DNA of 64,000 bases from Bin25 sp965221765 (GCA_965221765.1 OZ244911.1:1612001-1676000), one strand, 5' to 3'; positions 27,482-36,967 are shown, counted from the stretch's first letter. The notes: generated from the sequence alone by a model not told the origin. Made by a program: numbers and translations.

Positions 27482-28267
27482 ATGAGTCAAGAAAATGAAT
27501 TAAATACTAGGGAATTGGTACTAGATAAACCACTTTGTATTTTAGATTTGGAAACTACTGGAACTGATTTTAGAGAAGATCGAATTGTTCAAATTGCCGT
27601 ACTAAAATTGTCCACGGATAGAAGTCAACCCGATATAGAGTATAATCAGTTGATAAATCCTAAGGTGGCCATTCCACATGATGCTACGGAGATTCATAAG
27701 ATTACCGATGAAATGGTAAAAGATAAACCAACTTTTATAGAAAAAGCCAAAGAAATTTTTGATTTTATAGTTGGTTGTGATTTATGTGGTTATAGCATAC
27801 AAAATTTTGACTTGAAACTATTGACCGTCGAATTCGATAGGGCAGGTTTCGACCAATTTCATTTTCGTGATTTTAAATTGGTTGATGTCAAAAATATATT
27901 TCATGCTAAGGAGCCAAGAACGTTAACAGCTGCTTTGAAATTTTATTGCAATAAATCGTTTGAAAACGCTCATGATGCGCTTAATGATGTTCGAGCTACC
28001 AAAGAAGTTCTCATGGGTCAATTAAAAAAATATACCGATCTTGAACCTAATATTGAATTTTTAGAAAAAAACTATAGCCCACCTTTAACATTTTTGGATA
28101 AGGGTTTTCAATTGATAGAAAAAAACGGTGAGGCATATTTTAGGTTTGGAAAGCATAAAGACAAAAAGATTAAAGAAGTTTGGAAAATAGATCCAGGGTA
28201 TATCCAATGGATGTACAGTAAAAATTTTCATGAATCAACGATGGAAATCATTGAAAAGAATAGGTAG
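27482..28267 (+). CDS. 3'-5' exonuclease (DnaQ/epsilon-like) with C-terminal DUF3820
   Basis: 261 residues. The DEDDh exonuclease domain (about 15-180) has Exo I LDLETTGTDF (Asp22, Glu24), Exo II SIQNFDLKLL and Exo III HDALNDVRAT. The tail (about 215-255) is a DUF3820 module, YFRFGKHKDKK then IDPGYIQWMYSKNF, often fused to such nucleases in Bacteroidota. It probably trims DNA or RNA 3' ends or proofreads; the exact substrate is unknown. ATG start 27 bp after the E2 stop, so co-transcription is likely. Confidence 0.88.
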   Translation: MSQENELNTRELVLDKPLCILDLETTGTDFREDRIVQIAVLKLSTDRSQPDIEYNQLINPKVAIPHDATEIHKITDEMVKDKPTFIEKAKEIFDFIVGCDLCGYSIQNFDLKLLTVEFDRAGFDQFHFRDFKLVDVKNIFHAKEPRTLTAALKFYCNKSFENAHDALNDVRATKEVLMGQLKKYTDLEPNIEFLEKNYSPPLTFLDKGFQLIEKNGEAYFRFGKHKDKKIKEVWKIDPGYIQWMYSKNFHESTMEIIEKNR

Positions 28268-28450
28268 AAATCGGATAATAATCATTTTAGAAGTTCATCG
28301 TCATTACCATCTTGACAATTCATTGATGTAGTCTTTTTTTTAATACATAATTTGAAGGAAGGATGTAAGCCGACAGAAATAGTATTCAATCAGGGTACTC
28401 AGTATACTCGTGAATTCAATGAGTTCTTGTAGTTTCATATTTTCTGCACA

Positions 28451-29062
28451 TTGAAAATCATTTGTATTGACCGAAATTATCAAAATCATATTGATAAATC
28501 GAAAAACAAAACTCTTTCTGAACCTATATTATTTATTAAACCAGATTCAGCCGTTTTAAAATCAAAAAGTCAATTTGTTATTCCTCATTTTTCTCAACAA
28601 ATCCAATATCAATTAGAGTTGGCTCTTCAATTCAATGCTTTAGGAAAGCATATAAAACCAAAATTCGCTCACAAATATTTTGATAAAATTACATTGGGGA
28701 TTGACTTTACTGCAAGAGATTTACATGAAGATTTAAAAAAACAGGGATTACCATGGGAAAAAGCCAAAAGTTTTGATAGATCTGCAGTTGTTGGTCAGTG
28801 GATTAGTAAATCAAAGTTTGAGGATATTCAAAATCTGGATTTAAAATTGCTTAAGAATAATCAAATTGTTCAGCAATATAATTCTTCAAAAATGATTTGG
28901 AAAATTGATCAATTGATTTCTTATGTATCTAGTTTTTTTACAATAAAAATCGGTGATATTTTATTTGTTGGATCTCCTTCAGTGGTTCGAAATATATCTT
29001 CTGGAGATGAACTGATCGGTATTCTCCAAAACAAAGAAATATTTCACATTAGAGTAAAATAA
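28451..29062 (+). CDS. Fumarylacetoacetate hydrolase (FAH) family protein
   Basis: 203 residues, a compact FAHD1-like protein. ICIDRNYQNH opens the fold, and GIDFTARDLHEDLKKQGLPWEKAKSFD is the diagnostic block. The family hydrolyses or decarboxylates acyl-pyruvates using a metal held by Glu, Glu and Asp. Here the usual YExEL pair reads YQLEL, so the first Glu ligand is Gln. TTG at 28451 is the only start, because an in-frame TAG lies just upstream and no ATG precedes the first conserved strand. cinA follows 6 bp after the stop. Reduced or changed activity is an inference from the Gln. Confidence 0.8.
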   Translation: MKIICIDRNYQNHIDKSKNKTLSEPILFIKPDSAVLKSKSQFVIPHFSQQIQYQLELALQFNALGKHIKPKFAHKYFDKITLGIDFTARDLHEDLKKQGLPWEKAKSFDRSAVVGQWISKSKFEDIQNLDLKLLKNNQIVQQYNSSKMIWKIDQLISYVSSFFTIKIGDILFVGSPSVVRNISSGDELIGILQNKEIFHIRVK

Positions 29063-29068
29063 AGTTAA

Positions 29069-30307
29069 ATGGAAGCTTATATTTTGATTATTGGAAATGA
29101 AATACTCAATGGCAGAACACTTGATACTAACTCAAAAGTATTAGCTGATAAGCTCACGAAAGTAGGATTTGATATAAGACAAATAAGTGTAATTTCTGAC
29201 AACCAAAAAGCGATAATCGATTATTTAGATATTGCTTTATCTATTGTAGAGTTTATCTTTATAACGGGTGGATTAGGCCCTACTAATGATGATATCACCA
29301 AGCAAACTCTTACCAAGTATTTTGGAGATGAATTATCAATGAATAGTTGTGTTTTAAACAATATTAAAGCCATGTTTAAAAATCGATATAATTCTCCGAT
29401 CAACCAACAAAATGTACGACAGGCGATGCTTCCAAAACAAGCTCGGATATTCATCAATGCGTATGGAACAGCTTGTGGGATGTGGTTCAAAAAGAATAAT
29501 TCAAATTGTATTGCTTTACCAGGGGTTCCTTATGAAATGCATTACTTATTAATCGATCAAATTATTCCAACGATCCAGTCAGAATTTAAGTTGCCTAAAA
29601 ATCATATTAGAACGGTTAATACCATTGGTTTAGGCGAAAGCAATATTGCTGAAAGATTGAATCAATGGGAAAACAATCTTCATCCTAAAATTAAAGTAGC
29701 TTATTTACCAAATCTTGGTCAAGTACGCATTCGTATTTCAGCCTCTAATAAAAACTTTCAAAAGGCTCAATTATTTATTGATCGTGCCATTGACCAACTA
29801 TTGCCTTTAATACAAGATATTTACTATGGTCAAGACCAGACTCAAATTGAAAATATTGTGTCAGAATTACTCAAGGAGAAATCACTGACTATTAGTTGTG
29901 CAGAGAGTTATACGGGGGGAGCTTTTGCTAGTCAATTGACTGCTATACCGGGTGCGTCTGAATATTTTAAAGGTGGTGTGGTAGTGTATAATAATGAGTC
30001 AAAAAGTGATTTTCTTGGCATACCAAAAGCCATGATTGATACATTAGGACCTGCCAACAAAAAAATTGCCAAGGAAATGGTACTTGGTGTTCAAAAAAGA
30101 TATAAAACAGATATTGCAATTGCAACAACAGGAAATGCAGGGCCGACTCCAGGCGATGTCAATGTTCCGATTGGAGCCGTATTTATTGGTTTGGCATACA
30201 AAGAAAGAATTAAAACCTTTGAGTTTAAAATGAATGGACCAAGAAAGCAAGTGGTTCAAAGGTCATTAAATAAAATCAATGAACTTTTGTTTCACCATTT
30301 ACGATAA
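29069..30307 (+). CDS. cinA: CinA family protein (nicotinamide mononucleotide amidohydrolase-type)
   Basis: 412 residues, full-length two-domain CinA. The N-terminal MoCF-like domain (1-170) has IIGNEILNGRTLDTNS and FITGGLGPTNDDITK. A linker follows, then the C-terminal NMN deamidase domain (about 260-410) with SCAESYTGGAFASQLT and TTGNAGPTPGD. The enzyme recycles pyridine nucleotides by hydrolysing NMN to NaMN; the N-terminal domain often acts on ADP-ribose-type substrates. It is separated from the FAH gene by 6 bp, so likely one transcript. The 3' side is followed by a long gene-poor stretch. Confidence 0.93.
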   Translation: MEAYILIIGNEILNGRTLDTNSKVLADKLTKVGFDIRQISVISDNQKAIIDYLDIALSIVEFIFITGGLGPTNDDITKQTLTKYFGDELSMNSCVLNNIKAMFKNRYNSPINQQNVRQAMLPKQARIFINAYGTACGMWFKKNNSNCIALPGVPYEMHYLLIDQIIPTIQSEFKLPKNHIRTVNTIGLGESNIAERLNQWENNLHPKIKVAYLPNLGQVRIRISASNKNFQKAQLFIDRAIDQLLPLIQDIYYGQDQTQIENIVSELLKEKSLTISCAESYTGGAFASQLTAIPGASEYFKGGVVVYNNESKSDFLGIPKAMIDTLGPANKKIAKEMVLGVQKRYKTDIAIATTGNAGPTPGDVNVPIGAVFIGLAYKERIKTFEFKMNGPRKQVVQRSLNKINELLFHHLR

Positions 30308-31036
30308 TCTAGTAAAAAGACTATTTCATTAATGTAAAGAATAGTTTACTAATTTTTAAAATCTGACATGGTGTGAACTAAATTTAAATCAATATCAAGT
30401 TTAACTATTTGGGTTCAAATAAAACAAACCCCTAATGGATGGACTGTGGTTTCATTTGAGTATTTCAAAACCAAAGAAACGATGAAATATCAAAAAACCT
30501 AGCCCAAAACGAAGCTTATCCATTGGAACTACTAATCAATATCGCGCCAATCAATCCATCATCGAACAGTAAAGTGTTTATCCGACGGTGGTATGGATAA
30601 AGACCCATCTGCTCATAACCTAATCATTCAAAGAAGCCAAAATAAAGGGAATATTCTATTGGATTTCGTTGATTCAGAACTCAAAGATTCCATCACCTCC
30701 CCCCCCCTCCCAATCTCCAGAAGAATGATAGCGTTTTGACATCATGAACGATGGAACGATTGAGAGCAACACAAGAAGATACCCTTGATAGGGTTCATTT
30801 AATCATAGGTCATTTTGTATGCCAAGATCAAAAAGGGTCAGTCATAAGGCCATGCCTCTCATTGAAGTCATGATGGAATCCATCCAAGACATATAGCCCT
30901 AGATGATAAACCCGATGGTCATTAATCTGATTTTTCTAATTGTGCATAAAATAAAGCATATTTTCAAAGGCATTCTTTACTAGAATGATACCAAGATTGA
31001 CATCTCTAAAAAAATCAAAAAAAATCATGATTTTTT
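30308..31036. other. Gene-poor stretch between cinA and BspA-2
   Basis: No reading frame here has a plausible start and composition, and all frames are broken by stops. A C9 run followed by a T and more C lies around 30709-30720. Phrases such as PLIEVMMESIQDI appear in one frame but match nothing I recognise. It may be decayed mobile DNA like that on the other side of BspA-2. Confidence 0.4.
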
Positions 31037-31068
31037 CTTGAAAAATAGGGGCGTAATGATTATCCTTG
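31037..31068 (+). promoter_or_regulatory. Possible promoter of BspA-2
   Basis: CTTG (31037-31040) and TATCCTTG (31061-31068) are spaced by 20 bases. Each differs by one base from the Bacteroidota boxes TTTG and TAnnTTTG. Transcription would start near 31075, which fits the ATG at 31093 and argues against the TTG at 31066. Confidence 0.35.
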
Positions 31069-31092
31069 TATAAAAACCCGTCATCCGTACCG

Positions 31093-34000
31093 ATGGAAGA
31101 CAATCAAACTATCCATGCATTAACGCTTAAATCCATCCACGTGATGATGCATTGCTTCCATGGTAGATCCGCTTGGTGGCTCCTCTTTCTGTTCTTAATC
31201 TTTTTTTGCTGTGCGGAGGACGCCGTGCCTGTCACGCCATTTATCCCTCCCCCATTTTATACCATCTTCACCTCGGCGAGTATCGGTGGGACCATCACCG
31301 CCACCCAAACCATCGCCAGTGGACAATCGGTGGGCATCACCGCCACCCCCAATGAATATTATCGATTCAAAACCTGGACGGGCGATTGTCCCATTAGTGG
31401 CCAAGAAGCTAGTCTCCGTTTTGAGGTCACCACGCATTGTTTCATCATCGCGTTCTTTGAAAAGATCAACTATCCCATCACCGCCACCGCTACCGAAGGA
31501 GGGGCGGTCACCGGACTGCCCTCCGAGGCCACATCTCAAGGGCGTTCCATTACCTTGAGGGCCATCCCAGAAGAATCCCATGTCTTTGTTGGCTGGATTA
31601 CCGATAGAGCTGCCGGCTGTCCCACCCCAGAAGACCCGACCCAACCAGACCTCTCCTTTCTCATCCAAGGCCCGTGCGGATTACAAGCCATCTTTCGAAA
31701 AGCCCCCCGCACTATCATCACCTCGGTCAATACCGGCGGCACCATTAGTCCTCCCCAGACCGTCGAGCATGGCCAAACCGTCACCATCCGCCTCACCCTC
31801 GATGATGACTATACCTTAAACCAATGGACGAGCACTTGCGGAACCTTTTCTTCCCAAGACACCACCATCGCCTTCACCGCCACCAAGGATTGTGAACTCC
31901 AAGCCATCCTCGAAAAAAAATTATATCGTATTCAGGCCACCGCTATGGAAGGTGGATCCATCAATGGTCCATCGAAAATTAATGCCTCCAAGGGAGAAAC
32001 CATCAGGTTTACCGCTGTGGCCAATGAGAATCATGTCTTTGCCCAGTGGCAAACCAATGCCACCTCGGAGTGTCCCACGATTGAAAATCCCAAAGATTCC
32101 ACGCTATCCTTCACCGTGACAAGTTCTTGCACCCTGCAAGCCATCTTTACCAAAGTCCAACGCACCATCACCACTTCAGTCCATGAAGGAGGAAATATTA
32201 CCGAAACCCAAACTGTCCCCCATGGACAAACCGTTCACATTACGGTCGATGTGCTTGAAGATTATATATTAAAGGAATGGGATAGCGATTGTGGGTCCTT
32301 TAGCCCCAAAGAGACCACCATTCGTTTTAGTGCCACCAAAGATTGTCAATTAACCGCCGTGCTACAAGCCATGGACGATGAACCAACACCACCACCCCAA
32401 ACCAAAGACTGCCATGGAAAGCAGATTCCCATCAATGAGGACTGTCCACCGCCACCACCCCAAACCAAAGACTGCCATGGAAAGCAGATTCCCATCAATG
32501 AGGACTGTCCACCGCCACCACCCCAAACCAAAGACTGTCATGGAAAGCAGATTCCCATCAATGAGGACTGTCCACCGCCACCACCCCAAACCAAAGACTG
32601 CCATGGAAAGCAGATTCCCATCAATGAGGACTGTCCACCGCCACCACCCCAAACCAAAGACTGCCATGGAAAGCAGATTCCCATCAATGAGGACTGTCCA
32701 CCGCCACCACCCCAAACCAAAGACTGCCATGGAAAGCAGATTCCCATCAATGAGGACTGTCCACCGCCACCACCCCAAACCAAAGACTGCCATGGAAAGC
32801 AGATTCCCATCAATGAGGACTGTCCACCACCCCAAACCAAAGACTGTCATGGAAAGCAGATTCCCATCAATGAGGACTGTCCACCGCCACCACCCCAAAC
32901 CAAAGACTGCCATGGAAAGCAGATTCCCATCAATGAGGACTGTCCACCGCCACCACCCCAAACCAAAGACTGCCATGGAAAGCAGATTCCCATCAATGAG
33001 GACTGTCCACCGCCACCACCCCAAACCAAAGACTGCCATGGAAAGCAGATTCCCATCAATGAGGACTGTCCACCGCCACCACCCCAAACCAAAGACTGCC
33101 ATGGAAAGCAGATTCCCATCAATGAGGACTGTCCACCGCCACCACCCCAAACCAAAGACTGCCATGGAAAGCAGATTCCCATCAATGAGGACTGTCCACC
33201 GCCACCACCCCAAACCAAAGACTGCCATGGAAAGCAGATTCCCATCAATGAGGACTGTCCACCGCCACCACCCCAAACCAAAGACTGCCATGGAAAGCAG
33301 ATTCCCATCAATGAGGACTGTCCACCGCCACCACCCCAAACCAAAGACTGCCATGGAAAGCAGATTCCCATCAATGAGGACTGTCCACCGCCACCACCCC
33401 AAACCAAAGACTGCCATGGAAAGCAGATTCCCATCAATGAGGACTGTCCACCGCCACCACCCCAAACCAAAGACTGCCATGGAAAGCAGATTCCCATCAA
33501 TGAGGACTGTCCACCGCCACCACCCCAAACCAAAGACTGCCATGGAAAGCAGATTCCCATCAATGAGGACTGTCCACCGCCACCACCCCAAACCAAAGAC
33601 TGCCATGGAAAGCAGATTCCCATCAATGAGGACTGTCCACCGCCACCACCCCAAACCAAAGACTGCCATGGAAAGCAGATTCCCATCAATGAGGACTGTC
33701 CACCGCCACCACCCCAAACCAAAGACTGCCATGGAAAGCAGATTCCCATCAATGAGGACTGTCCACCGCCACCACCCCAAACCAAAGACTGCCATGGAAA
33801 GCAGATTCCCATCAATGAGGACTGTCCACCGCCACCACCCCAAACCAAAGACTGCCATGGAAAGCAGATTCCCATCAATGAGGACTGTCCACCGCCACCA
33901 CCCCAAACCAAAGACTGCCATGGAAAGCAGATTCCCATCAATGAGGACTGTCCACCGCCACCACCCCAAACCAAAGACTGCCATGGAAAGCAGATTCCCA

Positions 34001-35136
34001 TCAATGAGGACTGTCCACCGCCACCACCCCAAACCAAAGACTGCCATGGAAAGCAGATTCCCATCAATGAGGACTGTCCACCGCCACCACCCCAAACCAA
34101 AGACTGCCATGGAAAGCAGATTCCCATCAATGAGGACTGTCCACCGCCACCACCCCAAACCAAAGACTGCCATGGAAAGCAGATTCCCATCAATGAGGAC
34201 TGTCCACCGCCACCACCCCAAACCAAAGATTGTCATGGACAACAAATCCCCATGGGAGATAGTTGTCCTGATTTGCTAGTCAAGCATAGCAATGGGGTGA
34301 CGGTCATGATCAATCCCATGCTTCAAAACCGTTCGCAGTATGCTGGGCAAAAAGCGACCCTCGATGGCACCGAATATACCATCGTGAATAATGCCTCCCT
34401 CAAGACATCAGTGACCGCAGGTAATACCGATGCCAAGTGCACCACCCTAGTGACTGATATGAGTAATCTCTTTATGAATAAAGCCACCTTTAATCAGGAT
34501 ATGGATATCAGCTCTTGGGATACTAGCGGGGTCACCACCATGCAGAACATGTTTAGGGGAGCTACTGTCTTCAACCAAGACATCAGCAAGTGGGATACCA
34601 GCAAGGTGACCAGTATGCAATCTATGTTTAGATTGGCTAAGGCATTTAATCAGGATATCGGGGACTGGAATGTCAGTGCCGTGACCAATATGGCTAGAAT
34701 GTTTGCTCGCGCTTGGACCTTTAATCAAGACATCAGCAAGTGGGATACCAGCAAGGTGACCAATATGGCTGAGATGTTTAACAATGCTCTTGTCTTCAAC
34801 CAAGACATCGGGAAGTGGGATGTCAGTAGCGTAGAAAATATGGGTGCGATGTTCAATGATACTAGGACCTTTAATCAAGACATCGGGAAGTGGAATGTCA
34901 GTGCCGTGACCAATATGGCTGGGATGTTTGTTCGCACTCGGACCTTTAATCAAGACATCGGGAAGTGGAATGTCAGTGCCGTGACCAATATGGCTGGGAT
35001 GTTTGCAGTTGCCAAAAAATTTAACCAAGACCTTAGTGGGTGGACGGTAAGTCAGGTGATCACTTGCACAGCCTTCTCTGGTAGTTCAGCTTTGAGTCAG
35101 GACCATCGCCCTACATTTACTAATTGTACCCCATGA
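31093..35136 (+). CDS. BspA-2: repeat-rich surface lipoprotein with 29 tandem two-Cys modules and DUF285 repeats
   Basis: 1347 residues from the ATG at 31093. A hydrophobic segment ends in IFFCCAED; Cys40 is the likely lipidation site, with an acidic AED after it, though the lipobox is less canonical than in BspA-1. Five InlB-like beta-repeats follow (about 50-430, with EGGSINGPS and AIFEK-type ends). A 21-residue CX10C module array spans about 436-1058. A GVTVMINP module leads to DUF285/BspA repeats (about 1080-1320; MFRGATVFNQDISKWDTS type). The tail HRPTFTNCTP matches that of BspA-1. A secreted, disulfide-rich surface stalk with a DUF285 tip is the natural reading; the ligand is unknown. 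The gene is visibly richer in G+C than its neighbours and flanked by decayed DNA. Confidence 0.85.
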   Translation: MEDNQTIHALTLKSIHVMMHCFHGRSAWWLLFLFLIFFCCAEDAVPVTPFIPPPFYTIFTSASIGGTITATQTIASGQSVGITATPNEYYRFKTWTGDCPISGQEASLRFEVTTHCFIIAFFEKINYPITATATEGGAVTGLPSEATSQGRSITLRAIPEESHVFVGWITDRAAGCPTPEDPTQPDLSFLIQGPCGLQAIFRKAPRTIITSVNTGGTISPPQTVEHGQTVTIRLTLDDDYTLNQWTSTCGTFSSQDTTIAFTATKDCELQAILEKKLYRIQATAMEGGSINGPSKINASKGETIRFTAVANENHVFAQWQTNATSECPTIENPKDSTLSFTVTSSCTLQAIFTKVQRTITTSVHEGGNITETQTVPHGQTVHITVDVLEDYILKEWDSDCGSFSPKETTIRFSATKDCQLTAVLQAMDDEPTPPPQTKDCHGKQIPINEDCPPPPPQTKDCHGKQIPINEDCPPPPPQTKDCHGKQIPINEDCPPPPPQTKDCHGKQIPINEDCPPPPPQTKDCHGKQIPINEDCPPPPPQTKDCHGKQIPINEDCPPPPPQTKDCHGKQIPINEDCPPPQTKDCHGKQIPINEDCPPPPPQTKDCHGKQIPINEDCPPPPPQTKDCHGKQIPINEDCPPPPPQTKDCHGKQIPINEDCPPPPPQTKDCHGKQIPINEDCPPPPPQTKDCHGKQIPINEDCPPPPPQTKDCHGKQIPINEDCPPPPPQTKDCHGKQIPINEDCPPPPPQTKDCHGKQIPINEDCPPPPPQTKDCHGKQIPINEDCPPPPPQTKDCHGKQIPINEDCPPPPPQTKDCHGKQIPINEDCPPPPPQTKDCHGKQIPINEDCPPPPPQTKDCHGKQIPINEDCPPPPPQTKDCHGKQIPINEDCPPPPPQTKDCHGKQIPINEDCPPPPPQTKDCHGKQIPINEDCPPPPPQTKDCHGKQIPINEDCPPPPPQTKDCHGKQIPINEDCPPPPPQTKDCHGKQIPINEDCPPPPPQTKDCHGKQIPINEDCPPPPPQTKDCHGKQIPINEDCPPPPPQTKDCHGQQIPMGDSCPDLLVKHSNGVTVMINPMLQNRSQYAGQKATLDGTEYTIVNNASLKTSVTAGNTDAKCTTLVTDMSNLFMNKATFNQDMDISSWDTSGVTTMQNMFRGATVFNQDISKWDTSKVTSMQSMFRLAKAFNQDIGDWNVSAVTNMARMFARAWTFNQDISKWDTSKVTNMAEMFNNALVFNQDIGKWDVSSVENMGAMFNDTRTFNQDIGKWNVSAVTNMAGMFVRTRTFNQDIGKWNVSAVTNMAGMFAVAKKFNQDLSGWTVSQVITCTAFSGSSALSQDHRPTFTNCTP
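32398..34218 (+). repeat. 29-copy 63-bp tandem repeat within BspA-2
   Basis: From the first CAAACCAAAGACTG at 32398 to the diverged last module at 34219 there are 1821 bp: 29 units of 63 bp less a 6-bp deletion after unit 7. Each unit encodes QTKDCHGKQIPINEDCP plus a proline linker (PPPP). Apart from that deletion, the only differences I found are a silent C-to-T in the Cys codon of units 3 and 8 (near 32536 and 32845). 34 of the 63 bases are G or C. Such near-identity means recent expansion or ongoing homogenisation. Confidence 0.95.
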
Positions 35137-35249
35137 GGGAATCAATCAAAGGTAGGATTATGCTTCAGTTTTTTTTGAATGATTGAGATCTTTAAATAAT
35201 GCAAAATCAAAAAAATAGGATGCGGTGAGAAAACCATGTTTCTTTTTCA

Positions 35250-36430
35250 AGCAATGGATCCACTCATTGGACCTTGCTTTCTTCCAAAAATCACGATATT
35301 TCTCTGATTTTGGCCTATTTGGCTCGTTTCCCCTTGGTTTTTGAGCCGAATAGAACGTTGAGAGCTTTTTTTCTTGATTCTCCTTTTTAAGTTGGCATGA
35401 GAGCCATCATACTTGATGATCTCTTTAAATGATAGGCCATGGACTCCAAGATAGGTTGGTGATGGACTTTTTCTAATCTTTTAAATCGAGTGACTTGACA
35501 GCCAAACCAGCGAGCCAAACCACTTGAAGGTTTGTTCCACCACCCAACGTTCTTGGCTGATGGGGTTGTTTTACTCTTTCTATGGCTTAGTCAAAAGCTG
35601 GTTACGATCCCCCTTTTCTATCACTAAAGAAGTACTGCCCATCGCCTCTAAGAGCTAGTTATTCTCTTTTGATGGGTCGCCTTTATTAGCCAACACTCGT
35701 TGTCGTTCTTCGACCGAAAGACTTTCTATCAAAGGCTGGAGATCTTGACGGTCCTACTCATTGGCCACCACCGTGTGTACCCTAGCATCAGACCTTTTCT
35801 GGTCGTGGCCATATGTACTGTTGGTAACCATCATCGGTCGTTTTTCTTTTTTTGAACCAACGAGCTTCATGGTCGGCATGGGGACGATCTTCTTCTAGTT
35901 ACGCATGATCGCTTTCTTCGGCTTAGAGTGCCTGGCTCTTTACGCTGGTCTTCTTTTCGGTCTTGAGCCATTTTCTTGGGTTGACCTTTGGGCATAAAGA
36001 GACTAGTGTTGCTGCTGGTATCTACCACGGCCGTGCCTTGAATGATCACTTGTTTTTCGGTGAGCGGTCGATGGATTTCTTCCATGATGCTTTGATCAAT
36101 CGTTTTGGCCGTCAACTCCCAACAGAAGCGAGACCGCGTGCGATGGTTGGGAAGGGCATCTGCTAGGTCTCAATCACAAAAAGCGGTGCATCGAATACGG
36201 TCTTTAATGAACTCTTGGGTCCGAACATCCGATCAATGAAACTAGACAGAGAGGAGTTGCCTATTCAATAACATCATGGAATGCTCGATTTTTTGGCCTC
36301 GTTGTTTTTTGCCTAATGTATCGTTTTCGACCCATAAAGTCTCAATGGGTTCTCAATCGATAAGGTCGTTGATTTGATTAAAAAACGGTGGGGTCGTTGT
36401 GCGACTCCGCCCTTGATGGGGATTCAAAAA
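35250..36430 (-). pseudogene. Decayed IS5-family transposase
   Basis: The minus strand read from about 36430 gives, in changing frames, NHRTRSRFCWEL, then IMEEIHRPLTEKQVIIQGTA and VVDTSSNTS, then MPKGQPKKMAQDRKEDQ. This is the N-terminal and first catalytic-Asp region of IS5-group DDE transposases. Near 35550 the frame reads ISQERWVVEQTFKWFGSL, the RWVVERTFxWL block that carries the catalytic Glu. Many stops and frameshifts lie between, so the element is dead. The two blocks are in the right order and orientation. Terminal repeats were not located. Confidence 0.65.
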
Positions 36431-36916
36431 ACACATGGGTTTGGATTCATAAGATTTGAAATGATGCTTATCGCGTACGATATACCAAAAAGTAACAATA
36501 AAAACCAATGGTCAAATAAAAAAGGGATTTTCGATTAAATCCTTTTATCTTAGCGGGAAATCAAAATTTTAGTGCAAAGGTCTCTGATTATTTTTTTGTT
36601 TTCGAAAGATGCTTAATTTAGAAATAGAATGAGACTGCTAAACTTTGCACTCGATTGTGTCAATGAGGATTGAATGTAGATAAAAGAAAACACATTTTAT
36701 ATCTAATTTATCTAGGGTTTGGTAATAATGTAATATTAAAAATAGGGGAGCTTTTTGCAATAAACGTTTGATTTCCAAAAAGATTAAGAATGAGATTAAA
36801 AATCCTTCTTTTTTGATGTGTTGTTATCTAAAAAAAATGGATTCCTCTTTTGGCACTCATTTTTTTTGATTTTGAATTATTTAAAGATTTCTTTTACGTA
36901 AAATCGTTTTTACCGT

Positions 36917-36949
36917 GTTGAATATATTTACGGAATTTGGTTAAATTTG
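36917..36949 (+). promoter_or_regulatory. Promoter-like pair upstream of rpmB
   Basis: A perfect TAAATTTG box (36942-36949) is preceded at 21 bases by GTTG (36917-36920), a one-mismatch -33 box. The start would be near 36956, giving a leader of about 12 bases before the rpmB ATG. It probably drives rpmB-rpmG-DUF4295 and perhaps ftsY. Confidence 0.45.
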
Positions 36950-36967
36950 CAAACCCAAAAGAATAAT

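Larger units (their letters stand above)
35137..36967. other. 1.8-kb gene-poor region between BspA-2 and rpmB
   Basis: The part from about 35250 to 36430 is an IS5-type transposase relic (separate entry). From 36430 to 36910 the DNA is very AT-rich with no coding frame I can support. A promoter-like pair for rpmB is at 36917-36949. Confidence 0.5.

Noticed and set aside
30709..30717. C9 run before BspA-2 as a promoter phase switch
   Set aside because: It lies about 330 bp upstream of the predicted promoter and has no link to any gene boundary.
32398..34218. Possible CRISPR array
   Set aside because: The units are directly adjacent, with no unique spacers, and they encode protein in one continuous frame.
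32362..34279. Long open frames on both strands across the 63-bp array (about 460-630 codons each)
   Set aside because: A repeat unit whose length is a multiple of three keeps every stop-free frame open. These are shadows of BspA-2 with no domain content of their own.
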